Source of the DNA: Virgibacillus_N oceani_A
GTDB lineage: Bacteria > Bacillota > Bacilli > Bacillales > Amphibacillaceae
Assembly (NCBI GenBank): GCA_041521345.1
Contig: JBGOHB010000018.1
Strand: one strand, 5' to 3'
DNA length: 64,000 bases
The stretch's first letter is position 1. Each line of letters starts with the position of its first letter. The translations under genes were made by a program, and so were the position numbers. This document shows positions 52,879 through 61,555 of the stretch, piece after piece. The notes below the pieces were generated by a model. That model did no database searches and was not told where the DNA came from. It saw only the letters and a list, made by a program, of their open reading frames with translations.

Positions 52879-52912
52879 AAAACCGATGAGAAATATATTC
52901 CTCATCGGTTTT
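52879..52912 (-). terminator. Terminator of phoPR
   Basis: Perfect 12-bp stem AAAACCGATGAG/CTCATCGGTTTT (52879-52890 with 52901-52912) with a T-run on the minus strand. Confidence 0.9.
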
Positions 52913-52929
52913 TAACGGGATTCATAGAA

Positions 52930-54312
52930 CTATTGCTTAGCTTTAAGATTCTTTGGCAGCTGCACTTCCATTGTTGTCCCTTTATTCGGTTCACTTACAA
53001 TATCTATTTTTCCTTCATGCAATTCCACCACATGCTTTACAATCGCAAGGCCAAGCCCTGTACCACCCGTGTTTCTGCTTCGGGCTTGATCCACGCGATA
53101 AAATCGCTCGAAAATGCGCGGGATCGCTTCATGCTCTATTCCAATCCCAGTATCTTCTACTTCTATGTTGACATATTCCTCTGTTTCATTTACACGCAGG
53201 TCAATTCTCCCCTCTTCTGCCGTGTAATTTATTGCATTATCCAACAGATTGATCATCACCTGTTTTACTTGTTCTCTGTCGGCATAAAGTCTGATTGCAT
53301 CCCCAATTTCCACATGAAAATCTATTCGTTTTTCATTTGCTTTTTGCTGTATAATCGGTTTCACTTCATCTGTCACGCTATTAATATCTATGTCTGTTTT
53401 AACCAGTCGAAAATCTTCCCTTTCCAAACGGGATAGTCTTAATAAATCTTCAACTAAAAACTGGATACGGTCACTCTCTTTATAAATGATCTCGAGAAAT
53501 TCATGATTCGGTTCACCAATGTTCTTCGGGTCATCCAGCATAGTTTCAGCGAACCCTTTGATCGAAGTGATTGGTGTTTTCAGTTCATGAGATACATTCG
53601 CTACAAAATCTTTTCTCATCAGTTCTATTTTTTTCATTTCAGTAATATCATAGAGCATAATAACTGCGCCTTTTAACATATTTCGTTCGTTAAAGATTGG
53701 CGCCCCTACTACTTCAATATACACTCGGTCCAATCCACGGTAATGGGAAAAAGAATCCTTTACGTTTTTTTCGTACAGGAACGTATTTTGAATCGTTTCA
53801 TGAATGATTTCACTATCCAGCACATCATAATACAAATAACCTTTGTATGCTTTCGGCGTATTTCCGAACATCATTATAAATTTGCGGTTGACGAAATGAA
53901 TATACCCTTTCGCGTCCACAAGTACGAGACCACTCTCCGTGTTATCAATAATGGTAGATAATTGTTCCGAGTACATCTGTTCCTGAATGGAAAGCTCTCC
54001 AAGGCTTCGGCCAAGGTCATTTATTCTATTGCTCAGGTTTCCCACGCTATCATCTTTCGGATGATGAAATCTGGCTCGGTAATTCCCTTTTACAATTTCA
54101 TCCACAGTATTTGTGGCCTTTTGAATCGGTATAATATATTTGTCATACAAATGGATTAATACAATTAGAAATATAATAAAGATCGTTAACAGAACCGCAA
54201 TAAGGATGAAATAATTATCCACTGCCCGACTCAACACAAGTCCGGCAACAGAAAGTAAAATAAAAATTAAAACAACATAAAAAAATACAGGTTTCTTAAA
54301 TAATGTCTTCAT
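52930..54312 (-). CDS. phoR: Phosphate sensor histidine kinase PhoR (short form)
   Basis: Histidine kinase of 460 residues. Two transmembrane segments lie close together (residues about 8-27 and 33-55) with only a few residues outside, so the extracytoplasmic sensor domain of B. subtilis PhoR (579 residues) is missing. HAMP (KATNTVDEIVKGNYRARF), PAS (LSTIIDNTESGLVLVDAKG), HisKA (VANVSHELKTPITSIKG) and HATPase regions (NLLDNAINYT, DTGIGI, GTGLGLAIV) follow. The gene overlaps phoP by four bases. Confidence 0.93.
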   Translation of the reverse strand: MKTLFKKPVFFYVVLIFILLSVAGLVLSRAVDNYFILIAVLLTIFIIFLIVLIHLYDKYIIPIQKATNTVDEIVKGNYRARFHHPKDDSVGNLSNRINDLGRSLGELSIQEQMYSEQLSTIIDNTESGLVLVDAKGYIHFVNRKFIMMFGNTPKAYKGYLYYDVLDSEIIHETIQNTFLYEKNVKDSFSHYRGLDRVYIEVVGAPIFNERNMLKGAVIMLYDITEMKKIELMRKDFVANVSHELKTPITSIKGFAETMLDDPKNIGEPNHEFLEIIYKESDRIQFLVEDLLRLSRLEREDFRLVKTDIDINSVTDEVKPIIQQKANEKRIDFHVEIGDAIRLYADREQVKQVMINLLDNAINYTAEEGRIDLRVNETEEYVNIEVEDTGIGIEHEAIPRIFERFYRVDQARSRNTGGTGLGLAIVKHVVELHEGKIDIVSEPNKGTTMEVQLPKNLKAKQ

Positions 54313-55004
54313 AATGTCGGCTCCTCTAACTTATAGCCTAAACCTCGCACCGTCTTAATATAAACGGGCTTTTTCGTATTTGGTTCAATTTTTTCTCTGA
54401 CATGGGATACATGCACATCGACAATCCGTGTATCCCCCACAAAATCATAATCCCATACGCTACTCAGCAATTGATCTCTTGATATCACTTTCCCCTTATG
54501 TTTTGCAAGATAATACAGCAGCTCAAATTCTTTTCTCGTAAAAGTGATGACTTCTTCGTGCATTTCTGCTTCATAACGTTCTGGGAAGATAACCAATTCC
54601 CCAACTTTTATTGATGAGAAATTTCCTGGCACCTGTTTATTTGTTCTTCTGAGAATGGCTTTTACCCGGGCAACCACTTCTTTGGGGCTGAACGGCTTTG
54701 TCAAATAATCATCTGCACCAAGCTCAAGTCCAAGTATTTTATCTAATTCATCATCCTTGGCGGTTAACATTAAAATGGCTGTATCAATTTTATTATTCCT
54801 TAATTCTTTACATACCTCCAGCCCATCCAATTTTGGCAGCATCAAATCAAGAATAATTAAATCATAGTTTTGTGCCATTGCTTTTTCAACCGCTTCCTCG
54901 CCATCATATGCTACTTCCGTTATATAATTTGCATTTTCCAGATTGTACTTTAATAATGTAACAATAGATTTTTCATCATCTACAATCAAAATATGTTGAG
55001 ACAT
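54309..55004 (-). CDS. phoP: Phosphate-response regulator PhoP
   Basis: OmpR-type response regulator of 231 residues controlling the phosphate-starvation regulon. The receiver domain (ILIVDDEKS, phospho-acceptor in LIILDLMLP, later Lys in YLTKPF) is followed by a winged-helix domain. The start MSQHILIVDDEKS follows GGGGT by six bases. A longer open frame continues upstream into repeat B, but that part is not protein-like. Confidence 0.95.
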   Translation of the reverse strand: MSQHILIVDDEKSIVTLLKYNLENANYITEVAYDGEEAVEKAMAQNYDLIILDLMLPKLDGLEVCKELRNNKIDTAILMLTAKDDELDKILGLELGADDYLTKPFSPKEVVARVKAILRRTNKQVPGNFSSIKVGELVIFPERYEAEMHEEVITFTRKEFELLYYLAKHKGKVISRDQLLSSVWDYDFVGDTRIVDVHVSHVREKIEPNTKKPVYIKTVRGLGYKLEEPTL

Positions 55005-55132
55005 CTGTTTACCCCATTCCATTCCATGCTCTAAAACACAGTATATACTACCTTCTATTCTACAATGAATGAAACAATATGTGAACATAAGCGAGTGTAA
55101 AGAAAAATTTACACTATAACAAATGAAGAGAA

Positions 55133-55549
55133 TAAGACAAAAGTATTTTAACCAAAAGAAAACCCGAACTTTATTAAAGTTTTGCGAATAAGCCCTCTGG
55201 AAATAATCTTCGCTTTCACGCCTCCGGGTAAAAGTGCGACATCCGATCAAACTCCTTTTGCCGTTTTCTCGGTGTCTTCTTTGCCGTGGGAGAGTGGTGA
55301 GCCTTCTTGCCCCGACGAGGGGTATGGCGACGTTGCACGCAAAGGACGGTTTTAGTCGGCCTTCATTATTAAAGCCTGTGGGCCTCACCCATCTCCTACT
55401 TCCCACAGGACAAGTAAAGCTTCTACAGCGTTACATCTTCGTGAGAAAATGGCATGCGATTTTGAAGAATCTACGTGTATTTCCTCCGCTAGATCAGTTC
55501 ATTAATTGTATTTAAAATGGATTATTTTATTATGTCCCAGCCTCTTTTT
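55133..55549. repeat. Intergenic repeat B, copy 2
   Basis: Between phoP and the MaoC-like gene. Read on the minus strand it starts GAGGCTGGGACATAA and carries the core CGGCAAAGAAGACACCGAG, GGAGTTTGATCGGATGTCGC and GTGAAAGCGAAG, shared with copy 1 (26831-27126, opposite orientation). The far end has AAGACAAAA (near 55135), a decayed version of the copy 1 terminal repeat. It is about 120 bp longer than copy 1. No coding capacity of its own. Confidence 0.65.
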
Positions 55550-55571
55550 CTTTCACAAACCAGTATAATTA

Positions 55572-56048
55572 TTAAAAAAAGTTTTCCAATGATGCGGCGT
55601 TTAATGAATTCGGCTTGTATGCCGGACAAACATGAAGTTTCCCGTGAACGATGCTGTCTCCTTCAATATCAAACCCGTGAACAGCAACTGCAATTTGATG
55701 ATTCTTTTCATCAATATTAATAATTTCAATGGTGAATTTTACTTCGGATTGATGAAATACAGGTTTTGGGAACGTCATTTCATGTTGGGTAATATGACTT
55801 CCTGGTCCTGGCAAATGCATGGATATCATGGATGAAATAATGCCGAATAACATTACAGACGGCACAATAGGTTTTTCGTAAGGCGTCTGTGATGCATAAT
55901 CATGCTGAATATATAATGGGTTTGCATCATTTGTCAATCCTAGATACAAAAGTAAATCCCTGTCTTCAATTATTATGGCTGAAGTATATTTGTCTCCTAT
56001 GTTTAAATCCTGAATTTCCTTTCCAAGCTTTCTCTTTTTCCCAATCAT
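55572..56048 (-). CDS. MaoC-like hot-dog protein
   Basis: A 158-residue hot-dog fold protein of the MaoC dehydratase type. The segment LYLGLTNDANPLYIQHDYAS resembles the D...H hydratase motif (Asp and His in DANPLYIQHDYA), and GIISSMISMHLPGPGSHI follows as usual. It may hydrate an enoyl thioester, but the substrate is unknown. GGAGGTG precedes the ATG. Lies between mdh and phoP. Confidence 0.82.
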   Translation of the reverse strand: MIGKKRKLGKEIQDLNIGDKYTSAIIIEDRDLLLYLGLTNDANPLYIQHDYASQTPYEKPIVPSVMLFGIISSMISMHLPGPGSHITQHEMTFPKPVFHQSEVKFTIEIINIDEKNHQIAVAVHGFDIEGDSIVHGKLHVCPAYKPNSLNAASLENFF

Positions 56049-56167
56049 AATCTCACCTCCACGTATGTAAGCGTTTACTATTATAACAAATAATTTGGGT
56101 AGTCGCTATAGTTTAAACTTCTACATTAAAAAAGAGGCCATTTTTTACAAAACAGCCCCATTTATCA

Positions 56168-56201
56168 GCAGTCAGCACAGGAAGAACCTTGTGCTGACTG
56201 C
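56168..56201 (-). terminator. Hairpin after mdh
   Basis: Perfect 12-bp stem GCAGTCAGCACA/TGTGCTGACTGC (56168-56179 with 56190-56201). The T-run is poor, so termination may be partial. Confidence 0.65.
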
Positions 56202-56207
56202 AGTTCA

Positions 56208-57146
56208 TTATTTTAATATATTCAAAACGTCTTTTACGGATTGAGCAGATTTATCGAGTTCGTCTTTTTCATGATCAGTTAGATCAAGCTCGATGATTTC
56301 TTCAATTCCTTCGCCGCCAAGAATAGTTGGGACGCCGAGATAAATATCCGAATAACCGTACTCCCCTTCTAAATAGGCGATAGAAGGAATAACCCTACGC
56401 TGATCTTTCAAAATTGATTCGGCCATTATCACGAGGGATGCGGCCGGTGCATAATAAGCACTGCCGTTACCAAGCAATCCGACAATTTCTCCGCCGCCTT
56501 TTCGGGTACGTTCGACAATGGCATCCAGTCTGTCCTTACTCATTAATTTTTCCAGCGGTATTCCGCCTGCATAGGAATAACGGATCAATGGTACCATATC
56601 ATCTCCATGGCCGCCGAGAACAAAACCGGTAATATCTTTTACAGATAGATTCAGTTCTTGTGCAACAAAAGTACGAAAACGGGCAGTGTCCAATACGCCG
56701 GATTGTCCGATGACACGCTCTTTTGGCAAACCCGATTCTTTAAATACGGAATAAGTCATGGCATCAACCGGATTGGTCAGTACAATAATGTACGTATCAG
56801 GTGAATACCTGACAATATCCTTTGTCACTGATTTCATGATGTTAGCATTGGTATTGACGAGGTCATCCCGGCTCATTCCGGGCTTTCTGGCAATACCGGC
56901 TGTAATAATCACCAAATCGGATCCTTTAGTGTCCTCGTAATTAGCCGTGCCGGTAATATTTGCATCAAAACCCTCTACGGGGCTTGCTTCCATCATGTCC
57001 AAAGCTTTTCCTTTTGTTGGATCTTCCCTATCCGGAATGTCTACAAGGACTATGTCTCCCAGCTCTTTTTGCGCAAGCATCAGTGCCGTTGTAGATCCGG
57101 TAAAACCTGAACCGATTACCGAAATTTTGTTTCGCTTTATCGCCAT
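56208..57146 (-). CDS. mdh: Malate dehydrogenase
   Basis: NAD-dependent malate dehydrogenase of the LDH-like type, 312 residues. Cofactor loop IGSGFTGSTTALML, substrate Arg in GIARKPGMSRDDL, and active-site His in VLGGHGDDMVPL are visible. Third gene of citZ-icd-mdh (citrate cycle), 22 bases after icd. Confidence 0.96.
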   Translation of the reverse strand: MAIKRNKISVIGSGFTGSTTALMLAQKELGDIVLVDIPDREDPTKGKALDMMEASPVEGFDANITGTANYEDTKGSDLVIITAGIARKPGMSRDDLVNTNANIMKSVTKDIVRYSPDTYIIVLTNPVDAMTYSVFKESGLPKERVIGQSGVLDTARFRTFVAQELNLSVKDITGFVLGGHGDDMVPLIRYSYAGGIPLEKLMSKDRLDAIVERTRKGGGEIVGLLGNGSAYYAPAASLVIMAESILKDQRRVIPSIAYLEGEYGYSDIYLGVPTILGGEGIEEIIELDLTDHEKDELDKSAQSVKDVLNILK

Positions 57147-57168
57147 TTGGCGACCCTCCTAATACGTA

Positions 57169-58440
57169 TTAATCCATGTTTTTAATTAATTCTGATCCAA
57201 ACTCGGAACATTTTACTTCTGTTGCACCATCCATTAGACGGGCAAAGTCATAAGTAACCACTTTTGATGCAATGGTTTTATCCATAGATTTCGTGATTAA
57301 GTCCGCAGCTTCTCTCCAGCCTAGATGCTCAAGCATCAGGACACCGGAAAGAATAACAGAAGATGGGTTTACTTTGTCCATTCCTGCATATTTTGGTGCA
57401 GTTCCATGGGTTGCTTCAAAAATCGCATGTCCGGAATCATAGTTAATATTCGCCCCAGGTGCAATTCCGATTCCGCCAACCTGTGCTGCAAGGGCATCGG
57501 AAACATAATCTCCATTTAAGTTCATTGTTGCAACTACATCAAATTCTTTCGGACGGGTTAAAATCTGCTGCAGGAAAATATCAGCAATGGCATCTTTCAC
57601 AATGATTTTACCGGCTTTCTCTGCTTCATCCTGTGCTTTATTGGCAGCGTCTTTCCCATCTTTTTCAATGATGCGGTCATATTCTGCCCATGTGAAGACT
57701 TTATCTCCATACTCTTCTTCTGCTACTTCATAGCCCCATGCTTTAAATGAACCTTCCGTGAACTTCATAATGTTACCTTTATGTACTAAAGTAACATTCA
57801 TCCGTCCTTCATTGATTGCATAGTCAATTGCTGAACGAACAAGACGCTTTGTTCCTTCTTCTGATACCGGTTTAATACCAATTCCGGATGTTTCAGGGAA
57901 ACGGATATTTTTTACATCCATTTCATCCTGTAAAAAATCGATTACCTTCTTTACTTCATCAGACCCTTGTTGCCATTCGATACCAGCGTAAATGTCTTCT
58001 GTGTTTTCACGGAAAATAGCCATATCAACATCTTCCGGACGTTTTACCGGGGATGGTACACCGCTGTAATGACGTACCGGACGAAGGCATGCATAAAGAT
58101 CCAGTTCTTGGCGCAATGCTACGTTTAATGAGCGGAATCCACCGCCAATTGGCGTAGTTAAAGGACCCTTGATTGCTATTTTATATTTATCTATGTTCTC
58201 TAATGTTTCATTTGGCAGCCATTCTCCTGTTTTATCATATGCTTTTTGACCGGCAAGTACTTCCATCCAGTCAATTTTTTTCTTTCCATCATATGCTTTT
58301 TCTACTGCTGCTTCAATTACTTTTTTGGAAGACGCCCAAATATCCGGCCCTGTTCCATCTCCTTCGATAAATGGAATAATCGGATTATCAGGTACGTTCA
58401 TCTTTCCATTTTCTACAACAATTTTTTCTCCTTGTGCCAT
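57169..58440 (-). CDS. icd: Isocitrate dehydrogenase (NADP)
   Basis: Converts isocitrate to 2-oxoglutarate with NADP, 423 residues. Family motifs IPFIEGDGTGPDIW, substrate-binding FRSLNVALRQELDLYACLRP, FRENTEDIYAGIEW and NLNGDYVSDALAAQVGG are present. The start MAQGEKIVVENGK follows GGAGG; a reading five residues longer includes the ribosome site itself. Confidence 0.96.
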   Translation of the reverse strand: MAQGEKIVVENGKMNVPDNPIIPFIEGDGTGPDIWASSKKVIEAAVEKAYDGKKKIDWMEVLAGQKAYDKTGEWLPNETLENIDKYKIAIKGPLTTPIGGGFRSLNVALRQELDLYACLRPVRHYSGVPSPVKRPEDVDMAIFRENTEDIYAGIEWQQGSDEVKKVIDFLQDEMDVKNIRFPETSGIGIKPVSEEGTKRLVRSAIDYAINEGRMNVTLVHKGNIMKFTEGSFKAWGYEVAEEEYGDKVFTWAEYDRIIEKDGKDAANKAQDEAEKAGKIIVKDAIADIFLQQILTRPKEFDVVATMNLNGDYVSDALAAQVGGIGIAPGANINYDSGHAIFEATHGTAPKYAGMDKVNPSSVILSGVLMLEHLGWREAADLITKSMDKTIASKVVTYDFARLMDGATEVKCSEFGSELIKNMD

Positions 58441-58511
58441 TAAAATAACCTCCAAATTACTAATATACTTTTTCTCTCTAAAAGAATAGCTGGTTATTCA
58501 GCTATTCTCTT

Positions 58512-59627
58512 TTACCGGTTTTCAATCTTAACATATTCCGGTGATTCAGGACCAATATATTCTGCACGTGGACGAATCAGACGGTTGTTTGCATATTGTT
58601 CCAGAATATGTGCCAGCCAGCCTGAAGCACGACTCATTGCAAATATTGGTGTGAATAGATCATGATCTATCCCAAGACTATGATATACGGAAGCCGAATA
58701 GAAATCAACATTTGCCGGAAGCCCTTTATTTTCTTTAATATAGTTCTCAATTTTCACGGACATATTATACCACTTTGAATTTCCTGTGAGTTCTGTAAGC
58801 TGTCTGGACATTTCTTTCAGGAATTTAGCACGCGGGTCACCATGCTGGTACACGCGGTGTCCCATCCCCATAATTTTTTCTTTATTTTCAAGTTTTTTCT
58901 CAATATATGGAATGGCATTTTCTTCCTCACCAATATCAGAAAGCATGGCCATTACCTGTTCGTTTGCTCCGCCGTGCAATGGCCCTTTTAATGCTCCGAT
59001 TGCAGCTGTCATGCCGGAATAAATATCCGATAGCGTTGCCACACAAACCCTTGCAGTAAAGGTGGATGCGTTTAACTCGTGATCCGCATGAAGAACTAAT
59101 GCCTTGTTAACAGCCTCCACTTCAATAGCTTCCGGATCTTTACCATTAAGCATGTAAAGAAAATTCTCGGCATAGCTGTAATCTTTTTTTGGTTGAACCA
59201 AATCTTTCCCATGTCTGATTCTGGAAAAAGCGGTAACAATAGAAGCAATTTTCGCCTGAATCCGAATTGCTTTTTGTTTATTTGCTTCTTCAGTCATTTC
59301 ATCTGCTTCATCATCATACAGACCAAGCAGTGAAATTGCCGTACGCAATGCAGCCATTGGATGTACCTTTGATAAATCATAAGCCCTCAGATGTTCAACA
59401 ACGCCTTCAGGAATTGTCATATTTTCTGCGAGTTCAGCTTGAAAAGCATCCAGTTCCGATTGCGTTGGCAGCCTTAAATTCCATAATAAAAAAACTACTT
59501 CTTCAAAACTCGAGTTTTCAGCGAGATCATCAATTTTATAGCCTACATATGTAAGCTGATCATCAATAATAGAACTAATTGACGACTGAGTTGCGACAAC
59601 TCCTTCAAGCCCTTTTGCTGATGTCAT
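58512..59627 (-). CDS. citZ: Citrate synthase
   Basis: Major citrate synthase of 371 residues (bacterial type II-like, short form). Catalytic residues lie in LHADHELNASTF, GPLHGGANEQVM, GHRVYQHGDPRA and VDFYSA. GGAGAGG precedes the ATG. It heads citZ-icd-mdh, downstream of a TTCACA/TATAAT promoter with an adjacent cre-like site. Confidence 0.95.
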   Translation of the reverse strand: MTSAKGLEGVVATQSSISSIIDDQLTYVGYKIDDLAENSSFEEVVFLLWNLRLPTQSELDAFQAELAENMTIPEGVVEHLRAYDLSKVHPMAALRTAISLLGLYDDEADEMTEEANKQKAIRIQAKIASIVTAFSRIRHGKDLVQPKKDYSYAENFLYMLNGKDPEAIEVEAVNKALVLHADHELNASTFTARVCVATLSDIYSGMTAAIGALKGPLHGGANEQVMAMLSDIGEEENAIPYIEKKLENKEKIMGMGHRVYQHGDPRAKFLKEMSRQLTELTGNSKWYNMSVKIENYIKENKGLPANVDFYSASVYHSLGIDHDLFTPIFAMSRASGWLAHILEQYANNRLIRPRAEYIGPESPEYVKIENR

Positions 59628-59716
59628 AACAAACCCTCTCCTTTTCTATAATTTGTGTATGGATGTGAGCCATTAACGACAATTGTTTAAAAACCAGCAT
59701 TGTCATTCCCACTCCA

Positions 59717-59760
59717 ATTATAAAGTAATATGTAAGTAATGTGAATTGAAAGCGATTATT
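59717..59760 (-). promoter_or_regulatory. citZ promoter with cre-like site
   Basis: Minus-strand TTCACA (59740-59745), 17-bp spacer, TATAAT (59717-59722). A sequence close to the catabolite-response consensus (TGAAAGCGATTATT on plus, 59747-59760) lies directly upstream of the -35, with the last two bases off consensus. CcpA control of citZ is known in Bacillus. The rest of the 351-bp citZ-ytvI gap shows nothing certain. Confidence 0.6.
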
Positions 59761-59978
59761 TTTATTAAATTCATCAAATAAATCGACTGAAATTGATAAA
59801 TCATGACATTTAGTTGCAATTTTTGGCAGTATACCTTTTCTTCTATACTTGTAAAAGGACTTCTATTTGTTGGTCAAGTTGCATAGATAACATAGTAATT
59901 AGATTAATATTTTTATAGCCTGATAGGCTTGGAATAATGAGGTTAAAATTTTAAAATCTGGCATAGCGGAGGAATAAT

Positions 59979-61085
59979 ATGTACAAGCAGTTATTCTATC
60001 AAACATTGCGCTTTTTTATTGTTATCGCTGTTATTATAGGCACTTATTTCCTGTTTACGAACACATGGATATTTATTTTTCCTATTACATTCGTAATATT
60101 TTTTTCCATGTTCCTCCATCCGTATGTTAGTTTTCTGCAGGACAAGCTGAAATTCCCTCGTCTGATTGCAACATTAACGGTGATCACTATTGTCTTTATA
60201 TTGTGTATTGGAATGTTATTTTTTATTATTACTGAAATCGTGCAAGGCGCAGTTTTTCTGGCTGATTTTCTGCCAACTCATTTTCAGCAATTTATTGTGA
60301 TAGTGGAAAATTTTATTCAAACAAAACTCTTGCCAATGTATGAGACAGTCATATCTTTTTTACATACGCTGGATGCGTCCCAGCAGAAGACGCTCAATGA
60401 AACTGTACAACAAATATTAAGTCAAGTTGCAGCTTTGGGATCTCAGTTATTACAAAACCTGCTAATGATGATTCCTGAGCTTTTCACATGGCTTCCGGGT
60501 TCTGTAACCATCGTAATTTTTATTATCATTGCTACCATTTTAATGACAAATGACTGGCCTAGACTGAAAAAAAGAGCCGAAGAGGTCATTTCACCTTCCA
60601 TACAGTCATACTGCAGGGAAATTATATACCATTTAAAAAAAGCAGTAGCAGGGTTTATGAAAGCACAGTTTACGCTAATTTTCATTACAATGCTGATCAT
60701 ATTCACCGGACTATCGCTATTAAAGGTAGAGCATGCAATAACGATTGCCCTGTTAACAGCGGTTATTGATTTGCTGCCTTATATTGGTACAGGCATTATA
60801 TTCATTCCCTGGGCAATCTATTTATTTATAACAGGAAATTATTCACTGACGATTGGTCTAATACTTTTATATATGTTTATCGTTATCGTAAGGCAGTTTC
60901 TGGAACCAAAAATACTTTCTTCAAGCATCGGCATGAATCCACTGGCTGTTGTCATCGCCATATTTATCAGTGTTCAGCTGTGGGGGGTAATCGGTATTAT
61001 AATTGCACCAATACTCGTTGTGATCGGCAATGTTCTATATCAAACCAGGATTTTCCATCAAGTTTGGTTTTTTATTAAAGGGTGA
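59979..61085 (+). CDS. ytvI: AI-2E family membrane protein YtvI
   Basis: Polytopic membrane protein of 368 residues in the AI-2E/YtvI family, with paired N-terminal segments, a large extracytoplasmic loop and four to five C-terminal segments. The conserved FMKAQFTLIFITMLIIF and LDLLPYIGTG-like (VIDLLPYIGTGIIFIPWA) region is clear. YtvI is annotated as a sporulation membrane protein in Bacillus; the family includes exporters and antiporters. GGAGG precedes the ATG; it is divergent from citZ. Confidence 0.87.
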   Translation: MYKQLFYQTLRFFIVIAVIIGTYFLFTNTWIFIFPITFVIFFSMFLHPYVSFLQDKLKFPRLIATLTVITIVFILCIGMLFFIITEIVQGAVFLADFLPTHFQQFIVIVENFIQTKLLPMYETVISFLHTLDASQQKTLNETVQQILSQVAALGSQLLQNLLMMIPELFTWLPGSVTIVIFIIIATILMTNDWPRLKKRAEEVISPSIQSYCREIIYHLKKAVAGFMKAQFTLIFITMLIIFTGLSLLKVEHAITIALLTAVIDLLPYIGTGIIFIPWAIYLFITGNYSLTIGLILLYMFIVIVRQFLEPKILSSSIGMNPLAVVIAIFISVQLWGVIGIIIAPILVVIGNVLYQTRIFHQVWFFIKG

Positions 61086-61475
61086 TTACCATCTTCTATG
61101 AATAATCGTATTCTTATCCATCAACCGTCTAATTAATTTTTCAATACTGAGTTTAAACATGCTTCTCGTTACAGGAATAACAAGAAGAAAACCAGTAATA
61201 TCCGAAATGAAGCCAGGTGTAAATAAAAAAGCCGCACCAACTAATATACAAATTCCATCAATAATATACATTGTTGGCGCCTCACCTCGCTGCATAGAAA
61301 GCTGTGCCTTTTTCCAGGTATCAATACCTTGCTGCTTTGCCAGATAAAGACCGATAATCCCGGTCATAATTATTATAAAAACTACCCACCATGGACCGAT
61401 CATGCCACCGATCCAAACAAATAATCCAATTTCCAGTGCGGATAGAACCATGAGTACTAGCAGTATCCACCGCAT
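61086..61475 (-). CDS. fxsA: FxsA-family membrane protein (YtzA)
   Basis: Membrane protein of 129 residues with three to four hydrophobic segments. FxsA in E. coli relieves phage T7 exclusion by the F plasmid; the normal role is unknown. The start MRWILLVLMVLSALEIG follows a GGGGG-rich site; an earlier start would include the site in the coding part. Its stop abuts that of ytvI. Confidence 0.85.
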   Translation of the reverse strand: MRWILLVLMVLSALEIGLFVWIGGMIGPWWVVFIIIMTGIIGLYLAKQQGIDTWKKAQLSMQRGEAPTMYIIDGICILVGAAFLFTPGFISDITGFLLVIPVTRSMFKLSIEKLIRRLMDKNTIIHRRW

Positions 61476-61507
61476 ATTCCCCCCCCCTTTCCCATTTGAG
61501 TGCAAGT

Positions 61508-61549
61508 AAAGAAAGCCATGCGTCCAACAATTACTTCATGGCTTTCTTT
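61508..61549 (-). terminator. Terminator of pfkA-pyk
   Basis: Perfect 13-bp stem AAAGAAAGCCATG/CATGGCTTTCTTT (61508-61520 with 61537-61549) directly after the pyk stop. Confidence 0.9.
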
Positions 61550-61555
61550 TACGTT

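Noticed and set aside
55005..55406. N-terminal extension of the phoP frame
   Set aside because: It runs through repeat B and has no PhoP-like sequence; the ATG at 55004 has a good ribosome site and gives the family N-terminus.
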